The notes under the pieces were generated by a model. That model was given only the letters and a program-made list of their open reading frames with translations. It was not told the DNA's origin and did not search any database. 64,000 nucleotides of DNA, taken from Argonema antarcticum A004/B2. GTDB taxonomy: Bacteria > Cyanobacteriota > Cyanobacteriia > Cyanobacteriales > Aerosakkonemataceae. Made by a program: the position numbers and the translations under genes. Positions 18,296-27,192 of this stretch are shown here, one piece after another (the first letter of the stretch is position 1; every line of letters starts with the position of its first letter). The stretch is from NCBI RefSeq assembly GCF_023333585.1, contig NZ_JAIQZN010000005.1, positions 82,473 to 146,472 of the forward strand. The letters are read 5' to 3'.

Positions 18296-18535
18296 TTAAA
18301 AATCATTAATGTTGAGTCCTGTATCCTCACCTGGAACTTGACCCCCTTTAGGTTTAACGTATATGTTCCCATCTCTGTCTTTGTAAAGGTCTTTCTTCGA
18401 GGCATTTTCCTCATTTTTAAGGTCATGGATATCTACTCCCGCTCTTTGTAGTTTAGCAATTTCGCCAGGAGTTAGAAGCTTGTCATGTCTCCAGTTTCGC
18501 TCCAGTTCGCCTCCCTCTGATTCTATTTCTGTCAT
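18296..18535 (-). CDS. Orphan polymorphic toxin type 33-like domain
   Basis: An 79-residue protein consisting mostly of a module that resembles polymorphic toxin type 33 (Ntox33): LTPGEIAKLQRAGVDIHDLK, then DLYKDRDGNIYVKPKGG and the terminal TGLNINDF. Such domains are usually the C-terminus of large secreted proteins; here there is no delivery domain, so it is an orphan cassette or a stranded fragment. I start at ATG 18535 (weak GGCAGG upstream); the next in-frame start at 18589 would overlap the Uma2 gene and begins in HIP1 sequence. Catalysis by this toxin class is not something I can read from motifs. Confidence 0.6.
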   Translation of the reverse strand: MTEIESEGGELERNWRHDKLLTPGEIAKLQRAGVDIHDLKNEENASKKDLYKDRDGNIYVKPKGGQVPGEDTGLNINDF

Positions 18536-18585
18536 GCACCTGCCTATTGCTGCCAAATAGTTACAAATTAGCGCGATCGCACTTT

Positions 18586-19293
18586 TCAAACTTCCTCCGG
18601 TTCAATTCCCAACGCCCTTAATTGTGCCGCCAATCTTTCTGCACGTTCTTCCGCGTGCTGTCTTGCTTCATCAGGCGAAAGATATTTTCTTCCTTCTTCG
18701 TCATACCAGAACAACCATTCTCGCGTCCATCCTAGATAGGTTCCCATTTCTCTGCCAATTGCCAAACCTATTTCAGGTATCCAAACGGGTTCACCTGGTT
18801 GTTGGATATACACTCCATCAACTAAGCGATATACTTCTAGAGGTTCTCCCCGACGAGTCTGATAGCGATCGGCATCGTAAATTACATAATATAAAATTCG
18901 CAATTCTGCATAATCTATCTTTTTCTGTCCGTATTCTTCGCCGTAAGTTTGGGAAATTACTTCTAATACCAAAACTGGTAAAATTCCATTTTCTTCCCAC
19001 AAAACGTAGCTTAAACGTCCGGTTCTACCTTTGGCGCGAGTTCTGAATCGCTCTACACCTAAACTCAAGAAACCATCAGGAATAATCGGTGCAGGTGGGT
19101 TGACATTGCGCTCATGGTAAATTCCCATATCTACGCCAAAAAACCAGTCGGTACGCTCTTGCCAAATTATGCTTAAGATGGCTTTTAATAAGTGCGGAAC
19201 TAAATCTTGCAGTTCATTGTCCACAGGAGTTTCGTCAGAAGATGGTAATTCTTCCGAGGATGGAAGATATTGCAACGGTTCGTACTGTACCAT
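18586..19293 (-). CDS. Uma2 family endonuclease-like protein (copy 1)
   Basis: DUF820/Uma2 protein with a restriction-endonuclease-like fold. The core runs from DWFFGVDMGIYHER (about residue 48) through PDGFLSLGVERF, LVLEVISQTYGEEY (the Glu-containing strand) to KKIDYAELRILYYVIYD. The C-terminus is a charged helix with EERAERLAAQLRAL. Start at ATG 19293, five codons inside the longest frame, to match its neighbour. Uma2 genes are greatly expanded in cyanobacteria and their function is not settled. It ends 50 bases upstream of the toxin-like gene. Confidence 0.88.
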   Translation of the reverse strand: MVQYEPLQYLPSSEELPSSDETPVDNELQDLVPHLLKAILSIIWQERTDWFFGVDMGIYHERNVNPPAPIIPDGFLSLGVERFRTRAKGRTGRLSYVLWEENGILPVLVLEVISQTYGEEYGQKKIDYAELRILYYVIYDADRYQTRRGEPLEVYRLVDGVYIQQPGEPVWIPEIGLAIGREMGTYLGWTREWLFWYDEEGRKYLSPDEARQHAEERAERLAAQLRALGIEPEEV

Positions 19294-19331
19294 AATTTCT
19301 ATTCCCAATTTCTGATTTAATCATTTTATTG

Positions 19332-20039
19332 TCAATCTTCATCCAATTCTATTCCCAATTCCCTCAATTTCGCTGCCAATTGTTCAGCACGTTGCCTTTG
19401 TTGTTCAGCGCGTTGTTCCGCTTGCTGGATTAATTCATCAGGAGAAAGGTATTTTCTCCCATTTTCGTCATACCAAAACAACCACTCTCGCATCCAACCT
19501 TTATAAATTCCCGTTTCTCTGCCAATTCCTAAACCTATTTCTGGCATCCACACAGGTTCACCTGTTTGTCGGATATAGTCACCATTGACTAAGCGATGAA
19601 CTTCAAAAGCATCTCCTCGTCTACTATGATAACGAACCGGCTTATAAATTACATAGTACAAAACTCCCAGTTCGGCATAATCTATTTTCTTTTGTTTGTA
19701 TTCTCCTCTGTAAGTTTTGGAAACTACTTCTAATACCAAGATTGGTATTACTCCGTTTTCTTGCCAAACGACATAACTTAAACGTCCTTGTTCGCCAACA
19801 AAACGATTTACACCTAAACTGAGGAAACCATCAGGAACAATCGCCGGTTCATTGGAAGTGTGGTAAATTGCCATATCGACGCCAAAAAACCAATCTTGGC
19901 GATTTGACCAGATTGTTGCCAGAATTGCTAATAATAGGTTGGGGATTAAGTTTTGGAGTTCATTGTCCACAGGGGTTTCGTCAGATTCAAGTAGTTCTTC
20001 AGAGGATGGAAGATATTGCTGCGAATTGTACTGTACCAT
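19332..20039 (-). CDS. Uma2 family endonuclease-like protein (copy 2)
   Basis: A 235-residue paralog of the downstream gene: both share the start MVQY, YLPSSEELxxSDETPVDN, DWFFGVDM, PDGFLSLGV, LVLEV and the REWLFWYDE end. The pair is therefore a tandem duplication, 38 bases apart and on the same strand. The charged C-terminal helix (EQRAEQQRQRAEQLAAKL) is longer here. Same fold and same uncertainty about substrate as copy 1. Confidence 0.88.
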   Translation of the reverse strand: MVQYNSQQYLPSSEELLESDETPVDNELQNLIPNLLLAILATIWSNRQDWFFGVDMAIYHTSNEPAIVPDGFLSLGVNRFVGEQGRLSYVVWQENGVIPILVLEVVSKTYRGEYKQKKIDYAELGVLYYVIYKPVRYHSRRGDAFEVHRLVNGDYIRQTGEPVWMPEIGLGIGRETGIYKGWMREWLFWYDENGRKYLSPDELIQQAEQRAEQQRQRAEQLAAKLRELGIELDED

Positions 20040-20180
20040 GATTTTCCTCTTTGGGATTTACTGATTATATCTTAAACATTGTGACCATTTTAAATATTTG
20101 ATACTGAGAGTTTGCAGCAGAGGAAGTAGAACTTCCCGGATTTCGTGACCAGGTTCAACCTGGTCACGAGAAAGCTACTT

Positions 20181-22241
20181 TTAGGATGTCAATCCTTCTT
20201 TATCATCTTTACCAATAGATTTCGGTGCTGTGGAAGGAGTTGACATTGGCGTTACTCGTCGTGATGTAGATGAGTCAGTCATTTGCCGTTTTGCTGCTGT
20301 TGGAGTTGATTGTGCTTGCGATGTGTCTGAAACTGATGAATTATGATTGCCATCGTTACTCACCAACTGCTTTACCTGTGCAATTAACGCTCCCAATTTA
20401 CCCTCATCCAGCAATGTGTTAATTAGTGCTAAACCACTGGTTGATAACAGCAGCTTATTCACATCGGTAGCACCATTACCGTTGTTGCCATTAGCACCTG
20501 GAAAAGAGTAAATTCTGGCATCACCTAAAACACCTGGTTGCGGTGCCAAAGCTTGCATAATTTCTGGCAGCTTGTCTGACAGTTCAGGCCAAATTGTGGT
20601 AATAATTTTGGCACTTAGGTTAGCGTTGCTGATCGTATTTTCCGCTGATATTTTCGCAGCAACACCTTCCGCTTCTGCTAAAGCTTTATCGCGGTTAGCT
20701 TGTGCCAAAGTACGAATAGCTTCGGCTTCCAATTCTGCCGCTTGTTGGGCGATTTCTGCTTGCCTTCTGCGCCGGAAAACATCAATTTCCACGACGTTTT
20801 GATCGGAAATACGACGTTCTTGCGCTTCTCTTTCTGCTGCAATAATTGATAGTTGTTTATCGCGTTCTGCTTTTTCAACAGCGCTTGCTGTTGTTACCGA
20901 TCCTTCTGCTTTGGCTTTTTGTGCTTCAGCGACAAAGCTTTCGCGTTTTTTGTTGGCAACTGCAATAGCAACATCTTCTTGAGCTAGTCGCGCTTCTCGT
21001 TCCGACTCAGCTATTTGTACTTGCGCTTTTAGCTTAGCAGCTTCTACTGTTTGCTGACGGGTAATTTCCGCCGTTTCCGCTTCTTGTTTTTGCAGTGCTT
21101 GCGCCACTTTGAGTTGTTTATTGCGTTCTTCTAGAGAAATATCTGCCTCAATTTGGCTTTGTTGCACCGATAGTTTCTTGCGAATTTGTTCTTCTTCAAC
21201 CGACCTGTCTTGCAATATCTTCGTCCGCAGAACTGTAGCAGCTTCGGTGTCTTTTGCACCTTGAATTTCCCGCTCTTTTTGAGCCTTCAATGCTTCTACT
21301 TGTAACTGCTGCTCTATTTTGGCAGCTTCTTTCTCTTGGGCAATTTGAAGAGAGCGTTTTTGGGCATCTAGTTCTTTCTGTTCGATTGAAACTTGGGTTG
21401 TCAGTTCAACTTCTCGTTTTTGCTGAATCGATTTTTGAATTGTTTCCGTCCGCAGGCGCACCCCTTGAGCATCGAAGAAATTATTGGTGTCGTAGGTATC
21501 GCCTTCTTCTATTTCGGAAATGGCGATATTATTCAGGGTTAAACCAACTCGTTTCAAATCGGGTTCAACCAAATTCAATACTTCTTGGGCAAACCCTAAC
21601 TTATCTGAATCAATTTCTGCCAAATCTTTGGTTTTCGCGGCAGCACGAATGGCATCATCCGCCCGTTTTTCTAAAGCATTTTTAATGTTTTCTGGGGTAA
21701 TTTTCCCTTGCATAGAAAGTCGAGCCGCAGCAGTCAATACATCTTCGTCAGAAGCTGTGATGCAGACATAAAAGGTAACTCTCATGTCAGCTCTCAAATA
21801 GTCTTTGGTGCGAACTGCCAGTTTGCCAGTGCGCTCAACATCAATGGAAATTTCTCTCAGGGGTACGCGGGTGAGTTCGTGAAATCCCGGCAGAACAATA
21901 CAACCGCCGTTGAGAAATACGGTTTTCTTCTTAATAAAAACGCCGCCAGTTCTGACAAAAGCTTCGTTGGTGGGTGTAATGACATAAACCCGCGTATAAG
22001 CCCAAATGCTTAATAGCAGCAATATCACTAAAGCAGCAACGAGTCCGGCGAAGAAGGTAACGCCTCCACCTAATAGATCAACTTGGGCAAGTGTAGGCTG
22101 AACGGTTTCTGGATAAAGTGTTTGAGCCATTAAACTTGACCTCGAATCTTTTGAATTCACCTCTGTTTGTAAGGGTGTCGGTGCAACTTCAGCAGCGGCG
22201 ACAACTGGTAAAGATTGGATGAAAGTTAGCCAAAAAAGCAT
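20181..22241 (-). CDS. Flotillin family protein (YqiK-like, SPFH)
   Basis: A 686-residue membrane scaffold: a leader-like hydrophobic N-terminus, a membrane helix near residues 58-82 (FFAGLVAALVILLLLSIW), the SPFH domain (about 90-260), then a long Ala/Glu/Lys-rich coiled coil (260-560) and a Ser/Thr-rich disordered end. Large flotillins of this kind organise membrane microdomains and oligomerise through the coiled coil. It follows a YqiJ-like gene by 63 bases, the same pairing as yqiJ-yqiK in E. coli. The N-terminal segment before residue 55 is longer than in YqiK. Confidence 0.9.
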   Translation of the reverse strand: MLFWLTFIQSLPVVAAAEVAPTPLQTEVNSKDSRSSLMAQTLYPETVQPTLAQVDLLGGGVTFFAGLVAALVILLLLSIWAYTRVYVITPTNEAFVRTGGVFIKKKTVFLNGGCIVLPGFHELTRVPLREISIDVERTGKLAVRTKDYLRADMRVTFYVCITASDEDVLTAAARLSMQGKITPENIKNALEKRADDAIRAAAKTKDLAEIDSDKLGFAQEVLNLVEPDLKRVGLTLNNIAISEIEEGDTYDTNNFFDAQGVRLRTETIQKSIQQKREVELTTQVSIEQKELDAQKRSLQIAQEKEAAKIEQQLQVEALKAQKEREIQGAKDTEAATVLRTKILQDRSVEEEQIRKKLSVQQSQIEADISLEERNKQLKVAQALQKQEAETAEITRQQTVEAAKLKAQVQIAESEREARLAQEDVAIAVANKKRESFVAEAQKAKAEGSVTTASAVEKAERDKQLSIIAAEREAQERRISDQNVVEIDVFRRRRQAEIAQQAAELEAEAIRTLAQANRDKALAEAEGVAAKISAENTISNANLSAKIITTIWPELSDKLPEIMQALAPQPGVLGDARIYSFPGANGNNGNGATDVNKLLLSTSGLALINTLLDEGKLGALIAQVKQLVSNDGNHNSSVSDTSQAQSTPTAAKRQMTDSSTSRRVTPMSTPSTAPKSIGKDDKEGLTS

Positions 22242-22304
22242 AGCGATTCAATCCTAATGGGATCTTTTATTTGGGGGTATTTAGTAAAATGGGTATTGGA
22301 AACA

Positions 22305-23024
22305 TTACTGGGAAGTTTTGCTTTTGGGGGTGTTTTCTAGCCAACGATCTTGATCGGAACTGTCTTTGACAACGACGAGATAGCTTTGGGGTTGGCGATC
22401 GATCACCAAGACTTTTTGGCCCCGGCAAGGGACAACTTTTGCCCATTCGGGTAATGCGGCACTGATGGTGACAAGATTGCGAGCTGAGTCGATCACGTCC
22501 ACTTGCCCAATTTTGCCTTGGTTTTCGATCGGTATTGTGGCAGAAGTAACTGTGCCGATGCAACCAATCACGCGATCGCTGCTGGCATCCTCTCCAAAGG
22601 AAGCAAAGATTTTGCCCATCGGTCGGGCGATCAGGCTACCTGCAAATAAACTAATTACTAGGGCTACTACCGCTACAACTCCTGCTAGAAAACCTTTGGG
22701 GATATTGCCTAAGATGCTGGCTAAGCTGACGTTGAGCATCCAGCCAATCAGGCCCAAGAGACTAAAATCTGTAGCTAGTAATAAAATCAGGGGTGCTTTA
22801 CCAAAACCCAGCCATCCAAGTATTAGCAGTGGGTTAAAGTTAGCGTCGGTATCGGTGTCTGTGTCGAAGTGCAAACCGCCATCGTCTACATCAACATCAA
22901 CATCGACATCGGCGTCTAAATCGAGGTCATCGTCTCCCCCACCCGAAACAATCACTAATAGGAATAATAAAACTCCCATTATCAAGAAAATCCAGTAGGG
23001 CAGGTTGGCTGAGTTAAACAGCAT
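22305..23024 (-). CDS. YqiJ-like membrane protein with OB-fold (NfeD-related)
   Basis: 239 residues: one membrane helix at about 8-26, an extremely Asp-rich loop (about 30-62, built of DVD and DTD units), two or three further helices (about 65-140), and a C-terminal beta-barrel (about 150-235) like the OB domain of NfeD/YqiJ proteins that accompany flotillins. Probably works with the flotillin-like product downstream. The acidic loop is not typical of E. coli YqiJ and could bind cations; that is inference. Confidence 0.8.
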   Translation of the reverse strand: MLFNSANLPYWIFLIMGVLLFLLVIVSGGGDDDLDLDADVDVDVDVDDGGLHFDTDTDTDANFNPLLILGWLGFGKAPLILLLATDFSLLGLIGWMLNVSLASILGNIPKGFLAGVVAVVALVISLFAGSLIARPMGKIFASFGEDASSDRVIGCIGTVTSATIPIENQGKIGQVDVIDSARNLVTISAALPEWAKVVPCRGQKVLVIDRQPQSYLVVVKDSSDQDRWLENTPKSKTSQ

Positions 23025-23156
23025 AGGGTGCGTTTGCGTAGCGTGGCGGAGCCAGATTATCTGCCTTCAGTATGAAAGAAAAGAAGGCAGCAAAACTAAC
23101 TCTAAAGTAACTGCCATACAATGAAATATAGGGAGAAACGTTAAGATTTTTAATCT

Positions 23157-23528
23157 ATGAAGCTGAAACGACTGGGCCACGTGGCTATTTGCGTGCAAGA
23201 TATCGATCGGGCTGCTGAGTTCTACCAAAACATGGGGATGGAGTTAGTCTGGAAGGATGCTGACTGGGCTTATCTCAAAGCTGGGGAAGATGGTTTGGCG
23301 CTCTTAAGTCCCGGCTACGACCAAGCTGGGCCGCATTTTGGGTTTGTTTTTAGCGATCGCACGGAAATTGAAGCCGCCTACGAGCTGCTGAAAGCCCAAG
23401 GTGTTAAAGTCAGCCATATCCACGATCATCGAGATGGTACTGCTTCTTTCTACGGTCGCGATCCCGACGGCAATGGTTTTGAGTATCTTTACGAACCTGT
23501 AGCGGTTGCTTCTGCTAGCAAGAACTAG
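23157..23528 (+). CDS. VOC family protein (glyoxalase/dioxygenase fold)
   Basis: A 123-residue vicinal-oxygen-chelate domain: LGHVAICVQDIDRAAEFY at the start, GDGLALL-type strand in the middle, and TASFYGRDPDGNGFEYLYEP near the end with a Glu in the metal position. The His in GHVAI and the Glu in FEYLYE are the expected metal ligands. Single VOC domains dimerise to make a complete site; the substrate (methylglyoxal or other) cannot be inferred. Confidence 0.85.
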   Translation: MKLKRLGHVAICVQDIDRAAEFYQNMGMELVWKDADWAYLKAGEDGLALLSPGYDQAGPHFGFVFSDRTEIEAAYELLKAQGVKVSHIHDHRDGTASFYGRDPDGNGFEYLYEPVAVASASKN

Positions 23529-23565
23529 CAACGTTTGCTGCTATCAAGAACATCTATAATTAGGT

Positions 23566-23952
23566 TTACGCGGGCGGACTGAGGATAGTTGTAGCCTCGG
23601 CAAGACGGCTGCATTTTTCTCCGTCGTTTTGCCCCTCAATCAGAGAATGGGCTGGGTTTTCTGGCAAAATCGGATCGTGACGCACAGAAAAACCTATAGA
23701 ACGAGCATCTCCCGCTACCAAAACACCCAGTACAAAATGGTTTTTCCTGTCACCAACGCGATCTAAAGTTTCTTGCGGAGTTGTTAACCTGGCAAGGTCA
23801 ACAGAAATGCTATTTTCTGGCTTTTTATTCCGCTTGAAAGCAGCAGAGCTAACTTTGCCGGTTTTTGGATTAATATGGGAGTTAATACTAAGTCGCCGAT
23901 ACAGCCGATCGTTGTCTGCAATTTCTTCCAACTCGGCAATTTCTTCCGACAT
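23566..23952 (-). CDS. Unknown protein, second gene of a conserved-looking pair
   Basis: A 128-residue protein with RRLSINSHINPKTGKVSSAA, NSISVDLARLTTPQETLDR and HDPILPENPAHSLI. That order (a basic head, a SVD-LTTPEET segment, then a PxNPAHxLI segment) recurs in small bacterial hypotheticals I associate with a partner carrying a DWDSYGA motif, as in the adjacent gene. Function unknown. ATG 23952 is chosen over GTG 23958 because AAGGGG sits 5 bases before the ATG. It begins 15 bases after the upstream stop, so the two are probably cotranscribed. Confidence 0.55.
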   Translation of the reverse strand: MSEEIAELEEIADNDRLYRRLSINSHINPKTGKVSSAAFKRNKKPENSISVDLARLTTPQETLDRVGDRKNHFVLGVLVAGDARSIGFSVRHDPILPENPAHSLIEGQNDGEKCSRLAEATTILSPPA

Positions 23953-23966
23953 TCTCACCCCTTGAC

Positions 23967-24362
23967 TTAGATAATCAGGACTTGAGATAGCAGGTTCAGC
24001 ACTTCGTCCAAAGAAACTTGATGTTTTTCCTCAAACTTTCGATTTGTACCCTGTCCTTGTATGAGTACATAGCTGAAATCTCCACCTGGGCCGATTTCAA
24101 CTTCGATATCTAAGAGCGAACTGCTCCATTCTAGCTGCAAGCCTCCATCGGCAAGCGGTGCCACAAATGATGGAAGTGGTTCTCTAACCTGATTAGAAAG
24201 TTGCTCTTTGACAGTAACTAGAATTTCAAAAGCTGCAACCAAGGCAACGGAAGAGACTTGCTCTGCTCCGTATGAATCCCAATCTGGTTCCAGTTGAGCA
24301 AGTTGCTTCAGGCGCTCTAAGGTCGGGTTTAATGAAACGTCAGTTAGCGTTGGTTGGGACAT
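23967..24362 (-). CDS. Unknown protein, first gene of a conserved-looking pair
   Basis: 131 residues. LEPDWDSYGAEQVSSVALVAA, then PSFVAPLADGGLQLEWSS and LDIEVEIGPGGDFSYVLI: an alpha-helical start followed by a beta-sheet half. The DWDSYGA and GGLQLEW words are typical of a widespread small hypothetical family. The two-gene arrangement with the downstream gene resembles a toxin-antitoxin-like or regulatory pair, but neither product has a recognisable catalytic site. Confidence 0.55.
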   Translation of the reverse strand: MSQPTLTDVSLNPTLERLKQLAQLEPDWDSYGAEQVSSVALVAAFEILVTVKEQLSNQVREPLPSFVAPLADGGLQLEWSSSLLDIEVEIGPGGDFSYVLIQGQGTNRKFEEKHQVSLDEVLNLLSQVLII

Positions 24363-24460
24363 GACCTTTGGAATATGCCAAAACGGGGTGTTCTTATTTT
24401 ATCCTGGGAATTAGAGCGCCTCTCGATCATCACCTTACGTTCAAATCATAATATTAAGCT

Positions 24461-26920
24461 TTGATTCAATCTGAGACTTTAGAACTACTCGAATGGCCGC
24501 GCCTGTGCCAACATTTGTCTACTTTTGCTGCCACTAAGCTGGGAGCGATCGCATCTCGTCATCTCCAAATCCCGCCAACTCAAGATGAGAGCCTGACTTT
24601 AATAGCACAAACTAAAGAAGTTTACAAACTCGAAACTCGTCTGACATCAAGCTGGACATTTGATGGAATTTGTGATATAGGAGATGCTTTGGAGCGAGCA
24701 GGACTCCAAGGTATTTTGTCTGGAGAAGAGTTGCTGAATATAGCGACGACCCTGGCGGGGACAAGGCAGCTGCGCCGAGTCATCGACAACCAAGAAGATT
24801 TGCCCGTCCTGACAGAGCTAGTCGCAGATTTGCGGACTTATCCAGAGCTAGAGCAGGAAATTCACCGCTGTATTGACGATCGCGGCCAAGTAGCAGACAG
24901 AGCTAGCACCAAACTCGCTGGAATTCGGCTGCAAATGCGGCAACAGCGAGACAGGATATACCAAGTATTGCAGGGGATTTTGCAGCGACAATCCGGTGCG
25001 GTGCAGGAACAGGTGATTACCCAAAGGGGCGATCGCTTTGTGATTCCCGTCAAAGCAACTAGCAAAGATGCCATTCCCGGTATCGTTCACGATTCTTCGA
25101 TGAGCGGCGTTACCCTTTATGTGGAACCGAATGCAGTCGTGTCGCTAGGGAACCAGATGCGGATGTCGATCCGCCAAGAGCAAGCTGAGGAAGAAACAAT
25201 TCGCAAAGCTTTGACTGAGCAGGTCGCCGCAGTTCTACCGGATTTGGAGAGGTTGTTGGCGATCGCAACTACATTAGATTTGGCAACTGCTAGAGCGCGT
25301 TACAGTTACTGGTTGCAAGCTAATCCACCTAGATTTGTCGATCGCACAGAGGGAGAAACCGTTACCCTACGGCAATTGCGCCATCCTCTACTGGTTTGGC
25401 AATATCAGCACGAACAAGGCGCAGCAGTAGTGCCAGTGGATTTACTGATTGGGCCGCAAATTCGAGTAGTAACTATTACCGGCCCCAACACTGGTGGTAA
25501 AACGGTTACCCTGAAAACGCTGGGTTTGGCGTCGCTGATGGCGAAAGTGGGTTTATTTGTACCCGCAAGAGAACCTGTAGAATTGCCTTGGTTTGACCAA
25601 GTTTTAGCAGATATTGGGGATGAACAATCGTTAGAACAAAGTTTATCTACCTTTTCCGGTCATATTCGCCGCATCAGTCGGATTTTAGAAGCAATTGGAG
25701 AAAAGGGAGCAGAGGAGGAGGAAATTCCCAATCCCCAGTCCCCAATCCCCAGTCCCCAATCCCTGGTATTGCTGGATGAAGTTGGCGCAGGTACTGACCC
25801 GGCGGAAGGGAGTGCTTTGGCGATCGCACTGTTAAAATATCTGGCAGATTCCGCACAACTCACCATTGCTACCACCCACTTTGGCGAACTCAAGGCGCTG
25901 AAATATCAAGACGATCGCTTTGAAAACGCTTCTGTAGAATTTGATGATGTTAGTCTTTCGCCTACTTATCGACTACTTTGGGGAATACCCGGTCGTTCCA
26001 ACGCACTCGCAATTGCGCGACGCCTGGGACTGAATCAAGAAGTAGTTGAAAACGCCCAAACCTATGTAGGAGAAACTTCCCAAGAAGTAAACGAGGTAAT
26101 TGCTGGGTTAGAAGCGCAACGCAAACTTCAGGAAACCAAGGCAGAAGAAACAGCGCAAGTGTTGAAACAGGCAGAGCGTTTTTGTCAGGAGGTTTCCCAG
26201 AAGGCAGCTGCTTTGCAGGAAAGAGAACGACTGTTGGAACAACAAAAGGAACAGGAAGTGCAGAAAGCGCTTGCTGAAGCTAAAGGTGAAATTGCACAGG
26301 TAATTCGTCGCTTGCAACAAGGGCCGATGACGGCTCAAGATGCAGTAGCTGCAACCGAAGCAATCAATCAAATTGCTCAACGTCATTTGCCAAAACCGCC
26401 AGCAAAACCCAAACCTGGGTTTATGCCTTCTGAAGGCGATCGCATTCGTATTCCCCGATTGGGACAAACTGCTGAAGTGCTGAGTTCTCCTAACGAAAAC
26501 GGTCAGCTGACTATCCGGTTTGGGATGATGAAAATGACAGTATCTTTAGAAGATATTGAATCCCTAGATGGTCAGAAACCAGAACTTCCAGCTAAACCGA
26601 AACCTGTGGCAGGCGAGACGCCTACCCCACGGGGGAAACAGGCGGTGTCTGTGCAGCAAGAACCCAAACCGGCGATTCGTACATCCCAGAATACTCTCGA
26701 TATTCGGGGTAGTCGGGTAGCAGATGCAGAAAGCGAGGTTGAACGTGCTATAGGTCAAGCATTAGCATCAGGAGTGCTATGGATAATACACGGTAAGGGT
26801 ACTGGCAAGCTGCGGGAAGGGGTTCACGAATTCTTAAAGCGGCATCCGCTGGTCGATCGTTTTGAGTTATCGGCCCGATCGGAAGGTGGTGCTGGTGTTA
26901 CTGTTGTTCACCTCAAGTAA
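24461..26920 (+). CDS. mutS2: Endonuclease MutS2
   Basis: An 819-residue MutS-like ATPase with a C-terminal Smr nuclease domain, in other bacteria linked to suppressing recombination and to rescue of collided ribosomes. Clamp/lever region (residues 1-300), then the ATPase with GPNTGGKTVTLKT near 343 (Walker A) and LVLLDEVGAGTDP near 435 (Walker B). LDIRGSRVADAE and IHGKGTGKLREGV mark the Smr domain (750-819). A run of CCCCAGT and CCCCAAT words at 25725-25764 adds a Pro/Ser/Gln insert just before Walker B, absent from the usual protein. TTG 24461 is the start because TAA precedes it and the next codons match the family N-terminus. Confidence 0.96.
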   Translation: MIQSETLELLEWPRLCQHLSTFAATKLGAIASRHLQIPPTQDESLTLIAQTKEVYKLETRLTSSWTFDGICDIGDALERAGLQGILSGEELLNIATTLAGTRQLRRVIDNQEDLPVLTELVADLRTYPELEQEIHRCIDDRGQVADRASTKLAGIRLQMRQQRDRIYQVLQGILQRQSGAVQEQVITQRGDRFVIPVKATSKDAIPGIVHDSSMSGVTLYVEPNAVVSLGNQMRMSIRQEQAEEETIRKALTEQVAAVLPDLERLLAIATTLDLATARARYSYWLQANPPRFVDRTEGETVTLRQLRHPLLVWQYQHEQGAAVVPVDLLIGPQIRVVTITGPNTGGKTVTLKTLGLASLMAKVGLFVPAREPVELPWFDQVLADIGDEQSLEQSLSTFSGHIRRISRILEAIGEKGAEEEEIPNPQSPIPSPQSLVLLDEVGAGTDPAEGSALAIALLKYLADSAQLTIATTHFGELKALKYQDDRFENASVEFDDVSLSPTYRLLWGIPGRSNALAIARRLGLNQEVVENAQTYVGETSQEVNEVIAGLEAQRKLQETKAEETAQVLKQAERFCQEVSQKAAALQERERLLEQQKEQEVQKALAEAKGEIAQVIRRLQQGPMTAQDAVAATEAINQIAQRHLPKPPAKPKPGFMPSEGDRIRIPRLGQTAEVLSSPNENGQLTIRFGMMKMTVSLEDIESLDGQKPELPAKPKPVAGETPTPRGKQAVSVQQEPKPAIRTSQNTLDIRGSRVADAESEVERAIGQALASGVLWIIHGKGTGKLREGVHEFLKRHPLVDRFELSARSEGGAGVTVVHLK

Positions 26921-26950
26921 CGGGAATTTGAGAATTGCAAATTTATAGCT

Positions 26951-27041
26951 AGTGGTCAGTGGTCAGTGGTCAGTTGTCAGTGGTCAGTTGTCAGTTGTCA
27001 GTGGTCAGTGGTCAGTTGTCAGTGGTCAGTTGTCAGTTGTC
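26951..27041 (+). repeat. Heptamer tandem repeat AGTGGTC/AGTTGTC
   Basis: Thirteen units of a 7-bp repeat in which G and T alternate at the fourth base. The start is 30 bases after the mutS2 stop. Such short tandemly repeated heptamers are typical of filamentous cyanobacteria. Confidence 0.95.
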
Positions 27042-27053
27042 AAGAAAATTTCT

Positions 27054-27150
27054 CCTCTGCTCCTCTGCTCCCCCACTCCTCCACTCCCCCACTCCTCCAC
27101 TCCTCCACTCCTCCACTCCCCCACTCCCCCACTCCCCCACTCCTCCACTC
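27054..27150 (+). repeat. CT-rich repeat CTCCACTCCCCCACTCC
   Basis: About 95 bases of CTCC/CCCC words, mostly CCACTCC, immediately after the AGTGGTC heptamers. Polypyrimidine on this strand, so no coding. The same CCCCCACTCC word occurs in the ruvX 5' end. Confidence 0.9.
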
Positions 27151-27192
27151 TTTAAAATGCTGTACCTCACTGAAAAAGAAAACCGTAACTGC

